A stretch of DNA of 21,642 nt, taken from the NCBI GenBank assembly GCA_947631585.1, contig CANRLY010000008.1:1-21642 (forward strand), in the 5' to 3' direction. Below the pieces are notes generated by a model. The model searched no databases. It worked only from the letters and a program-made list of their open reading frames with translations, and was not told the DNA's origin. This DNA is from an uncultured Clostridia bacterium. GTDB taxonomy: Bacteria; Bacillota; Clostridia; Oscillospirales; Ruminococcaceae. Positions within the stretch are counted from its first letter, which is position 1; the number at the start of each line of letters is the position of its first letter. The translations under genes were made by a program, and so were the position numbers. Of the stretch, positions 15,381 to 20,769 are shown piece by piece.

Positions 15381-15435
15381 TGAGTTTATCTCTCCTTAAT
15401 TTTTTATGGAAGCTTCACTTCCTCAGCCATTTTTT

Positions 15436-15464
15436 ATTGTACTACAAATTTTCGCTCAGGTCAA
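15436..15464 (-). promoter_or_regulatory. sigma-A promoter of the hisS-aspS operon
   Basis: Minus strand TTGACC (complement of 15459-15464), a 17-nt spacer and TACAAT (complement of 15436-15441). The RNA start is near 15430, leaving about 50 nt of leader. Confidence 0.8.
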
Positions 15465-15494
15465 GGAATTTCGCAATTTTTGCAGCTATTACGG

Positions 15495-15585
15495 GCGGCG
15501 TTCCGCCGCTGCGCCTCCGGCGCAGCTCAGGCAGGCGGCTTCGCCGCCTGCCGCCTGCGGCTTCGCCGCAGGTGCGGAACGCCGC
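15495..15585. repeat. multi-armed palindromic element between hisS and bioY
   Basis: A perfect 12-bp outer inverted repeat (GCGGCGTTCCGC at 15495-15506, GCGGAACGCCGC at 15574-15585) encloses three back-to-back perfect hairpins. These are 8 bp (15508-15526, loop TCC), 10 bp (15530-15552, loop TTC) and 8 bp (15554-15572, loop TTC). The 91-bp block is far more GC-rich than its surroundings. It can fold as a clover-leaf in either strand, like REP/MITE-type intergenic elements. It has no coding potential worth calling. Confidence 0.85.
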
Positions 15586-15605
15586 AGACGGCAGGGAACC
15601 CCCAA

Positions 15606-15637
15606 TTGTCAACCAAAATAAAAAAACAGGTTGACAA
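15606..15637 (+). promoter_or_regulatory. BirA operator of bioY
   Basis: TTGTCAACC (15606-15614), 14 nt, GGTTGACAA (15629-15637): a perfect 9-bp inverted repeat that fits the BirA biotin-repressor operator (TTGTnAACC - 14/15 nt - GGTTnACAA). Its right arm overlaps the -35 box of bioY, so biotinyl-AMP-bound BirA would block RNA polymerase when biotin is plentiful. Confidence 0.88.
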
Positions 15638-15659
15638 CAAGACGAAAAAGTATTACAAT
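15631..15659 (+). promoter_or_regulatory. sigma-A promoter of bioY
   Basis: TTGACA (15631-15636), a 17-nt spacer and TACAAT (15654-15659). The RNA would start near 15666, so the leader is only about 15 nt and begins at the ribosome site. Confidence 0.85.
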
Positions 15660-15680
15660 TAGGACTAAGGAGGAGATAAT

Positions 15681-16250
15681 ATGACATACCAAAGGAATAA
15701 AATTTTAGAAATAACGCTTTGTGGGCTTTTTGCGGCGATAATGGCGGTTTGCTCCTGGATAACGATACCGGCAACTGTGGTGACTTCCTTTACTCTGCAA
15801 ACGTTCGGAGTTTTCCTCACAGTGGGATTTTTGGGAGGAAAAAGAGGAACTGCCGCAGTGACCGCTTATGTCCTGCTGGGAGCTGCCGGACTGCCCGTTT
15901 TCGCCGGAATGAACGGCGGACTGGGCGCAATTTTCGGCAACGACGGCGGCTTTATCGTGGGCTTCGTGTTCGCAGCTCTGACCATGTGGTTGGTTTTGTC
16001 AAGATTTAAAAATAAGACCTCTTTGCAGGCTTTGATCGTTTCCATGATAGCCGGACTTCTCACTTGCTATGCTTTCGGAACGGCGTGGTTTCTTGTCGCC
16101 TATGCAAGAAATGTGGGCGCAGTGGGGGTCGGAACTGTCCTCGGCTGGTGCGTGATACCGTTTTTGCTCCCCGATGCCGTGAAGATCGTCTGCGCCGCCG
16201 CATTAGTCCATAAAACCAGAAAGCTGGTGAAACTTCCGTGGGACAATTGA
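15681..16250 (+). CDS. bioY: BioY, substrate-binding (S) component of a biotin ECF transporter
   Basis: 189 residues, typical for BioY, with about six membrane helices. Family signatures are FTLQTFGVFLTVGFLGGKRG, then AYVLLGAAGLPVFAGMNGG and FGNDGGFIVGF. It binds biotin at the outer face and works with the ECF-type EcfT/EcfA module, which is not in this window and is usually shared among S components. AAGGAGGAGA (15668-15676) precedes the ATG. The BirA operator over its promoter independently supports the biotin assignment. It overlaps the next gene by 13 nt. No biotin synthesis genes are nearby, which fits a scavenging role. Confidence 0.95.
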   Translation: MTYQRNKILEITLCGLFAAIMAVCSWITIPATVVTSFTLQTFGVFLTVGFLGGKRGTAAVTAYVLLGAAGLPVFAGMNGGLGAIFGNDGGFIVGFVFAALTMWLVLSRFKNKTSLQALIVSMIAGLLTCYAFGTAWFLVAYARNVGAVGVGTVLGWCVIPFLLPDAVKIVCAAALVHKTRKLVKLPWDN

Positions 16251-16621
16251 TACCCCTCAGACCTCACCACGCCCTCTGTATAACGTTCTTTCAGGGTAAA
16301 GGCTATAGCGACCGGTTTGTTGAAAATATGACAGAATTTGTTGCTTCTCTCAAAGGAAAGACCCTTTTGCTGGTGACCGAACCCGACGCTGTCTGTTCGG
16401 CTTGCCCTCATTTGCCGGAAAATTGCCCGAACGCAAAAAAATATGATAAACTTGCCGCCCGACTCTGTGGGGTGGAATTTGATAAGGCAGTTCCGGCGGA
16501 ACAACTTTTTGAAATGGTAATGGATAAGATCGTCCTGCCCGACAAATTGGAGCAGGTCTGCGGCGATTGCGAATGGTTCTCCACCTGCTCCCAAGCCGCA
16601 AAAAATCACCCCACCCCCTGA
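16238..16621 (+). CDS. DUF1284-family Cys-rich protein
   Basis: 127 residues. The start LIPLRPHHALCITFFQGKGY (residues 4-23) and the spaced cysteines (C14, C53-x2-C56, C63, C77, C108-x2-C111, C117) match the DUF1284 family as I know it; the many Cys suggest an iron-sulfur or metal site. Its function is unknown. The frame opens at GTG 16238, inside the end of bioY; a TTG at 16247 overlapping the bioY stop is an alternative that would start directly at IPLRPHH. No strong ribosome site is seen, so translation is probably coupled to bioY. It would share BirA control with bioY, but a link to biotin is not established. The tail after residue 118 is Pro/Lys-rich and may not be conserved. Confidence 0.8.
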   Translation: MGQLIPLRPHHALCITFFQGKGYSDRFVENMTEFVASLKGKTLLLVTEPDAVCSACPHLPENCPNAKKYDKLAARLCGVEFDKAVPAEQLFEMVMDKIVLPDKLEQVCGDCEWFSTCSQAAKNHPTP

Positions 16622-16680
16622 CCCGAAAAAGCCACTATCCGCCGTCCGCCCAATCGCCAAAGAAACCCCAGCCCACTCAG

Positions 16681-16784
16681 AAAAAATGTGCCGTTCCGGA
16701 AATCCCCGAAACAGCGCAATTTTTTATTATATGTTGCGTAGGCAAGCGTACAACCGTGGAGTTCCCAACCGAAACACCGCCGGC
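16681..16784 (-). repeat. ~100-nt intergenic repeat, copy 1
   Basis: On the minus strand it reads TGTTTCGGTTGGG, then TTGTAC (16748-16753), a 16-nt spacer and TATAAT (16726-16731). A hairpin GTTTCGG/CCGGAAC (16693-16712, one G-T pair) and a T6 run (16681-16686) follow. Promoter-like boxes and a terminator-like end are thus only about 40 nt apart. Confidence 0.65.
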
Positions 16785-16962
16785 TTCCCGCAACCGCCGC
16801 CGACTTCACCCAGCCGCACCGCTGGTTCGCCCCACAACCGCTCCGCCGTCCAGTCACCCAGTCACCTCGACCGCCACCCCAGAAACAAAAACCGCCGCCC
16901 CGAGAAACCACCGAAACAGCCCCCGACCGCTCCTCAGTCGCCCAGTCGCCCACCCCTGAAAT

Positions 16963-17050
16963 AAAAAAACACGCCACTTCGGGAAATCCCCGAAACAGCG
17001 TAATTTTTATAATGTTGTATTTGCAAGCACGCAACTGTAATCGCCCAACA
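16963..17050 (-). repeat. ~100-nt intergenic repeat, copy 2
   Basis: Minus strand: TTGCGT (17029-17034), a 17-nt spacer, TATAAA (17006-17011), hairpin TTCGGG/CCCGAA (16978-16994) and a T7 run (16963-16969). It aligns with copies 1 and 3 through the -10 region, the hairpin and T-run, but is diverged upstream of the -35-like box. Confidence 0.6.
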
Positions 17051-17174
17051 TGGAAAGCCGCCTGTGCGTGAGTCGCCCCCGTCTTCACCCGGTCGGTAGC
17101 CGGTAGCCCAGTCGCTCCGACTGCTCCGACTGCCACAGTCACCCCCAGCCGCCGGAGAACCCCACCCCAGAAAC

Positions 17175-17280
17175 AAAAAACACGCCGCTCTGGGAATATC
17201 ACCCGAAACAGCGTAATTTTTTATTATATATTGCGTGGACAAGCGCACAATCGTAGTTTCCCCAACCGAAACACCGCCGA
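17175..17280 (-). repeat. ~100-nt intergenic repeat, copy 3
   Basis: Minus strand: TGTTTCGGTTGGGG, TTGTGC (17245-17250), a 16-nt spacer, TATAAT (17223-17228), a weaker hairpin TTTCGGG/CCCAGAG (17190-17207) and a T6 run (17175-17180). It shares the longest stretch, including the segment upstream of the -35-like box, with copy 1. Confidence 0.65.
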
Positions 17281-17364
17281 CTGCCCCTCAGTCGCCCGTC
17301 AGCACTTGAGTAACCGCCCAGTTGCCCCTGAGCTGCCCTCGGAGTCGCACCCTCGGTCGCACCC

Positions 17365-17769
17365 CTAAAAGGTGGGATTTACCAGATTCCTCCAGTCAAG
17401 GTCGCCCCTGGACAGAGCGTGAATAAGCGCTTCCGCTGTCGCAATATTCGTCGCAACAGGTACGTTGTGTACGTCGCATAACCTTAATAATGTGGTCTCC
17501 TTCGGCTCGTGCGGTTTGGGAGTAATGGGATCTCTGAAAAATAACAGCAGGTCTATCTCGTCGCAGGCTATCCTGGAAGCGATCTGCTCGTCACCGCCCT
17601 GACTGCCGCTGAGATAAAACTGTATGTTCAGCCCGGTGGCTTCCGCAACCAGCTTTCCGGTGGTGCCGGTGGCGCAAAGATTGTGCCTGCTGAGGATCCC
17701 GCAGTACGCAATGCAGAACTGTACCATTAATTCTTTCTTCTTGTCATGTGCGATAAGCGCTATATTCAA
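17365..17769 (-). CDS. mgsA: methylglyoxal synthase
   Basis: 134 residues, typical of the family. Catalytic and phosphate-binding signatures are visible: ALIAHDKKK (His8, Asp9), CATGTTG at 32-38, SGSQGGDEQIA with the catalytic Asp60, FFRDPITPKPHEP with Asp80 and His87, and NVPVATNIATAEAL. It converts dihydroxyacetone phosphate to methylglyoxal and phosphate, relieving sugar-phosphate build-up. The start is TTG (complement of 17767-17769) giving the common MNIALIAHD beginning, with GGGGGAT just upstream. It lies 63 nt downstream of the minD-like gene in the same direction, a pairing known in Clostridia, so they probably share a transcript. Confidence 0.95.
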   Translation of the reverse strand: MNIALIAHDKKKELMVQFCIAYCGILSRHNLCATGTTGKLVAEATGLNIQFYLSGSQGGDEQIASRIACDEIDLLLFFRDPITPKPHEPKETTLLRLCDVHNVPVATNIATAEALIHALSRGDLDWRNLVNPTF

Positions 17770-17832
17770 TTCGATCCCCCATTTCTGGTTATGTTTACTG
17801 ATAAGACTTGTGAATGTACAAAAGTGTAAATG

Positions 17833-18570
17833 TTACTGCTTTATGGAAAGAGGGATATGCTCGCCTTTGATACGCCTGGAAATTGCGGAAAACGCCAAGA
17901 ATCCCATGGAGCTGGAAGAAAGGGGAGCGCCTTTTCCGGTGGCAAGAGGAATAGCCGGATCTTCCGGGATAACGCCCAGGAGCTGTACCCCTACCGTGTC
18001 GATAATGGCGTCCAGATCGTCCATGTCCTCGTATTCAAAGATCCTCTTGTTGGCTTTGTTTATAACAAGCCTCTGCTTCTGGTTTCCTCTCTTGTAAAAT
18101 TCGTCTGACATCATTCTTGCGTCCCTTACGCACACCGGGTCGGGAGTGGTAACGATAAGAATAAGGTCGGAATTTGTAACGATATCAAAAACGCTGTTGT
18201 TGATACCGGCGGAAGTGTCGATGATTATGTATTCAAAATACTTCCTCATCTCAGCCGTTATCTTCTGTATATCCTCCGCTTTAAGCTGAACGAAAGGGTC
18301 GGAAGGCGCACAAAGCACGCTCAGGTTGTTCGCCAGCTTTACAGTGGTGGTGGCTTTGTATACGTCGCAGGAACCGTCTATAACATCGCCCAGGTCATAG
18401 GGAACGTTGCCCTGCATACCAAGCATGATGTCCATGCACCGTAGACCGAAGTCCAGCTCGATGATAAGAGTACGGTTTCCCTGTTTTGCCAAAGCGTAAC
18501 CGAGACACGCACTGATAGAAGATTTTCCTGTTCCGCCTTTACCTGAAGTAACTGCAATGATTTTGGACAT
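17833..18570 (-). CDS. minD: MinD-like septum-site ATPase lacking the usual C-terminal membrane helix
   Basis: 245 residues. The deviant Walker A SGKGGTGKSS is at 9-18, with the first Lys (Lys11) of the MinD/ParA class. ELDFGLRCMDIMLG (38-51) is the switch I region, YIIIDTSAG (114-122) is Walker B, and TTPDPVCVRDA and NKANKR follow as usual. MinD is an ATPase that places MinC to block division at wrong sites. The protein ends at GEHIPLSIKQ, aligned with the residues that precede the amphipathic membrane-targeting helix in E. coli and Bacillus MinD; that helix appears to be absent. No minC or minE is seen nearby. AAAGGA lies before the ATG. Followed by mgsA. It could instead be a MinD-family protein with another job. 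Confidence 0.88.
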   Translation of the reverse strand: MSKIIAVTSGKGGTGKSSISACLGYALAKQGNRTLIIELDFGLRCMDIMLGMQGNVPYDLGDVIDGSCDVYKATTTVKLANNLSVLCAPSDPFVQLKAEDIQKITAEMRKYFEYIIIDTSAGINNSVFDIVTNSDLILIVTTPDPVCVRDARMMSDEFYKRGNQKQRLVINKANKRIFEYEDMDDLDAIIDTVGVQLLGVIPEDPAIPLATGKGAPLSSSSMGFLAFSAISRRIKGEHIPLSIKQ

Positions 18571-18700
18571 GACTGTTCATTCCTTTCACGCCGAGTTCCT
18601 GAAAAGACCGGCTTTATCTCAAAAATATATCTGACAAACAGAATTTAAAAATTTATACCTGCCTTTGGCGCTGCCGCCGACAGATAATTCGCACCGCCCA

Positions 18701-18742
18701 CGGACTCACCGCCCCTGTTCCCGGACTCACCGCCCCTGTTTC
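18701..18742 (-). repeat. 21-nt tandem repeat in the minD leader
   Basis: Two adjacent 21-nt units (18701-18721 and 18722-18742) differ at one base; each contains CGGACTCACCGCCCCTGTT on the plus strand. A partial third unit (CACCGCCCACGG) precedes them. In the RNA sense they read AACAGGGGCGGTGAGTCCG. They lie in the predicted ~200-nt minD leader, next to a small hairpin GTCTC/GAGAC (18749-18761). Confidence 0.8.
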
Positions 18743-18777
18743 CAGACCGTCTCCGAGAGACAATGCTACATAATAAT

Positions 18778-18805
18778 ATTGTAACACAAGTTTTGAAATT
18801 GTCAA
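18778..18805 (-). promoter_or_regulatory. sigma-A promoter of minD-mgsA
   Basis: Minus strand TTGACA (complement of 18800-18805), a 16-nt spacer and TACAAT (complement of 18778-18783). The RNA start is near 18771, giving a leader of about 200 nt. The remainder of the 378-nt gap up to gpr (18806-18948) shows nothing except a weak 6-bp hairpin AAAAAC/GTTTTT just after gpr. Confidence 0.75.
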
Positions 18806-18948
18806 AGAGATTTTTGCTTAAATTAATAAAATCATTAAATGCAACAAAACCACCCTACCCCTTTTTGTATATGTTGCACAATAAACATCAGTCCTCCCTT
18901 GGGAAAGAACCGGCAGGATATGGCTAACAGGGCGAAAAACCGCAGTTT

Positions 18949-19818
18949 TTATTGTGTCAGCGAAATTATCTCCTCTATGGAAAGAGTCGGCTGCAAAGCT
19001 CTGTTGACGGCGGTGGAGATAAGTTTGGCGGCAACGTCCGAGAGCTTGTCCACGGTACGGGGAGTCACCATCATGCTGCGCAGGCTGTTTTCCGGGGCTT
19101 CTGCTCCGAAGATATACTCAGCCACCGTTTCCATATCGGTGACCATAGGCACTCCCAGAGCGATAACGTCCACGCCCAGGGTGCGTCGGGATATCTCCTT
19201 TCTGGCGTTGTCCACGCCGCTTCCCGGAGAAATGCCGGTATCGGTTATCTGAATGGCGTTTCCCAGGTTTGAGATATCAGAGCAGGCGAGGGCGTCGGCG
19301 ACTATCACCGAGGAGGGTGAGATCATTTCACAGACGGCTTTTATCATCTCTGCGGCTTCGATGCCGGTCTGACCGGTGACCCCGGCGGTCAGCACCGAAA
19401 CTTCCGAAAGACCGGCGGTATCCAGTTCCGGGGCAAGCATTTTTATATGTCTTGTGGCGAATATCCCCCTTGCGGTCTTAGGACCCAGGCTGTCGGGGGT
19501 GATATCTATGTTTCCAAGACCCACCACCAGTGCGTTTGACAGGTCAAAGCCGAAGCCTTTTATTTCACGGGCGACAGTTTCCACTTTTTCGTTAAAGTCA
19601 TCGGGGCAGGCTTCCAGACCGTTTTCAGAAAACACGGTAACATATTTTCCCATAGGTTTTGAAAGTTTTTCCGCCGCATGGGGAGTTCTCACAGTTATCC
19701 GTGAAACAGACAGGCTGCCCGAGGAAAACTCCCGCAGGTCTATTCCCTCCGAAGCTAGAGCTTCCGTTCTGCTCACCTGTTGAGCCGCCTCAGCGGCAAG
19801 GTCTGTTCTTATAGACAA
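18949..19818 (-). CDS. gpr: germination protease GPR (A25 family)
   Basis: 289 residues. IRTDLAAEAA near the start, GLGNIDITPDSLGPKTA (about 100-116) and TRHIKMLAPEL are diagnostic. Asp109 in TPDSLGP and Asp175 in VIVADALAC are exactly 66 apart, as are the key aspartates 127 and 193 of Bacillus GPR. GPR is made in the forespore as a zymogen and degrades small acid-soluble DNA-binding proteins at germination. It is clearly shorter than the ~370-residue Bacillus enzyme. The TTG start (complement of 19816-19818) is chosen because AAGGAAGA lies just upstream and the next ATG is out of frame. spoIIP, the frequent downstream neighbour, is absent. Divergent from rpsT, a common arrangement. Confidence 0.96.
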   Translation of the reverse strand: MSIRTDLAAEAAQQVSRTEALASEGIDLREFSSGSLSVSRITVRTPHAAEKLSKPMGKYVTVFSENGLEACPDDFNEKVETVAREIKGFGFDLSNALVVGLGNIDITPDSLGPKTARGIFATRHIKMLAPELDTAGLSEVSVLTAGVTGQTGIEAAEMIKAVCEMISPSSVIVADALACSDISNLGNAIQITDTGISPGSGVDNARKEISRRTLGVDVIALGVPMVTDMETVAEYIFGAEAPENSLRSMMVTPRTVDKLSDVAAKLISTAVNRALQPTLSIEEIISLTQ

Positions 19819-19881
19819 AACTCATCTTCCTTTCGTTTGTGAAAATAGCGCAGCGGCGGCTGCCGGCGCAGGCTTCGACTT

Positions 19882-19911
19882 TATTATTGCCTTTTTATGT
19901 TGAAATTAACC
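19882..19911 (-). promoter_or_regulatory. candidate forespore (sigma-F/sigma-G) promoter of gpr
   Basis: Minus strand GGTTA (complement of 19907-19911), a 15-nt spacer and GGCAATAATA (complement of 19882-19891). The -10 matches the sigma-F pattern GGnRAnAMTW at every defined position; the -35 is one base off GYWTA. Forespore transcription of gpr is known from Bacillus. No sigma-A promoter is seen for this gene. Confidence 0.55.
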
Positions 19912-19955
19912 AAAGGACTACCCGAAAAAATGTGCAAAATTTTGTTATTTTACAC

Positions 19956-19984
19956 TTGAAAAATAATTTTGGTTGTGTTATTAT
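19956..19984 (+). promoter_or_regulatory. sigma-A promoter of rpsT
   Basis: TTGAAA (19956-19961), a 17-nt spacer and TATTAT (19979-19984). The RNA start is near 19991. The ~93-nt leader has two small hairpins (AAAGC/GCTTT and GTCGC/GCGAC, the latter about 20030-20043) just before the ribosome site. Confidence 0.7.
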
Positions 19985-20083
19985 TAAACATAAGGCTTGT
20001 AAAATGCAAAGCTTGTGCTTTCCTCTCAGTCGCACAGGCGACCATATATCCAAGCGTAAAAAAACAAACGGGAGGTGTATTTG

Positions 20084-20344
20084 ATGCCGAACATCAAATC
20101 TGCGAAGAAGAGGGTAAAGGTCATCGAGACCAAGACGCTCAGGAACAAGATGATCAGATCGGATCTCAAGACTGCTATAAAGAAAGCGGAGGCTGAAGCT
20201 GCCGGAAGCGGTGACGTTAAGGGAGCTGTTGTAGCTGCTGTAAAGAAAGTAGACAAAGCTTGCGCCAAAGGTGTAATGCACAAAAACAAGGCTGCAAGGA
20301 AGAAGTCTCAGCTTGCCAAGCTTGCCAACAAAGCCAACGCCTGA
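20084..20344 (+). CDS. rpsT: 30S ribosomal protein S20
   Basis: 86 residues from the ATG at 20084, giving the standard start MPNIKSAKKRVK. GGGAGGTG (20070-20077) sits 6 nt upstream and overlaps an in-frame GTG at 20075, which is rejected as start. The protein is almost all helical and Lys-rich, with SDLKTAIKKAEAEAA in the middle and the C-terminal signature KGVMHKNKAARKKSQLAKLANK. S20 binds 16S rRNA early in small-subunit assembly. It is a single-gene unit with its own promoter, divergent from gpr, and terminated downstream at 20516-20555. Confidence 0.97.
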   Translation: MPNIKSAKKRVKVIETKTLRNKMIRSDLKTAIKKAEAEAAGSGDVKGAVVAAVKKVDKACAKGVMHKNKAARKKSQLAKLANKANA

Positions 20345-20351
20345 TACCCGA

Positions 20352-20446
20352 GGGCGGTTCGTGAGGGAAGCTCAGGGGCGGAAGTTTCGGGGGCGGTTCG
20401 TTAGGGAAGCCCAGGTGCGGAAGTTCGGGACAGCTCGTGAGGGCGT
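20352..20446 (+). repeat. 39-nt tandem repeat downstream of rpsT
   Basis: Unit 1 (20352-20390) begins GGGCGGTTCGTGAGGGAAG and ends GCGGAAGTTTCGG; unit 2 (20391-20428) repeats it with a few changes. A partial third copy (GCTCGTGAGGGCG, about 20433-20445) follows. Just after it GTTTCA/TGAAAC (20445-20462) can form a 6-bp hairpin. It is G-rich and apparently non-coding, and lies inside the rpsT transcript before its terminator. Confidence 0.75.
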
Positions 20447-20515
20447 TTCAGCCCGTTGAAACAGGCAAGACTATCAAGCGATTTAACAGGATCAGACAAA
20501 CTAACTTCAGATAAA

Positions 20516-20555
20516 TGCACTCCGGAAGTCAACGGCTTCCGTGAGTGTATTTTTT
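20516..20555 (+). terminator. terminator of rpsT
   Basis: TGCACTCCGGAAG pairs with CTTCCGTGAGTGTA (13 bp with one bulge and one G-T pair, loop TCAACGG), followed by a run of T (20550-20555). Confidence 0.85.
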
Positions 20556-20577
20556 ATGCAAAGACCCTTAAAAAATC

Positions 20578-20606
20578 TCGACACAATCAAAATAATGTGT
20601 TATAAT
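20578..20606 (+). promoter_or_regulatory. promoter reading into a short unexplained transcript
   Basis: TCGACA (20578-20583), a 17-nt spacer and TATAAT (20601-20606). No normal gene follows on this strand. A direct repeat ATAGCAGTGGAG (20605-20616 and 20623-20634) lies at the start of the predicted RNA. Confidence 0.6.
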
Positions 20607-20641
20607 AGCAGTGGAGTAATATATAGCAGTGGAGAGCCGAC

Positions 20642-20761
20642 ATGATACACAAAAAAGAAAAACGGTCTCCGCAGACGGAAGCCGTTTTCTTTTCTCGATC
20701 CTTTGCTCTTGACTTCTCCGAAAAGCCGGAGAGCCTGTTCCATATATCTTCTGTTTGGTAA
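20642..20761 (+). CDS. possible 39-residue microprotein (doubtful)
   Basis: ATG at 20642 with GGAGAG (20631-20636) 5 nt upstream and a promoter ahead; the frame runs to TAA at 20759-20761 (starts MIHKKEKRSPQTEAVFFSRS). It is unlike anything I know. The terminator hairpin at 20651-20693 lies inside the frame, so a transcript ending there would not carry the stop codon. A short non-coding RNA of about 80 nt is at least as likely. Confidence 0.2.
   Translation: MIHKKEKRSPQTEAVFFSRSFALDFSEKPESLFHISSVW
20651..20693. terminator. bidirectional terminator, mainly for the minus-strand gene ending at 20770
   Basis: AAAACGG and six further positions pair with CGGAAG and CCGTTTT (13 bp with one mismatch, loop CAGA; 20659-20688). 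On the minus strand it ends in a TTTTTCTTTTTT run; on the plus strand in CTTTTC. It would end the gene coming from the right and any RNA from the promoter at 20578. Confidence 0.85.
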
Positions 20762-20769
20762 CTTGTCAG

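Larger units (their letters stand above)
16622..17364. other. gene-free repeat-rich block between convergent bioY-DUF1284 and mgsA
   Basis: 743 nt with no credible gene. The open frames here on the minus strand are Gly/Arg/Trp/Val-rich, low in complexity and cross the repeats. The plus strand is strikingly C-rich and the minus strand G-rich. Three degenerate repeats (listed separately) alternate with G-rich spacers sharing words such as GGGCGACTGAGG and GCGACTGGGC (minus strand). No ordinary terminator for mgsA or the DUF1284 gene is evident; hairpins in the repeats may serve. Confidence 0.7.

Noticed and set aside
15381..15435. T-box leader for hisS
   Set aside because: The predicted leader is only about 50 nt with no T-box sequence or anti-terminator; too short.
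16606..17202. Minus-strand 198-codon frame across the repeat block
   Set aside because: Low-complexity Gly/Arg/Val/Trp composition, caused by G-rich repeats; the same repeat is read in different frames in different copies, so it is not under coding constraint.
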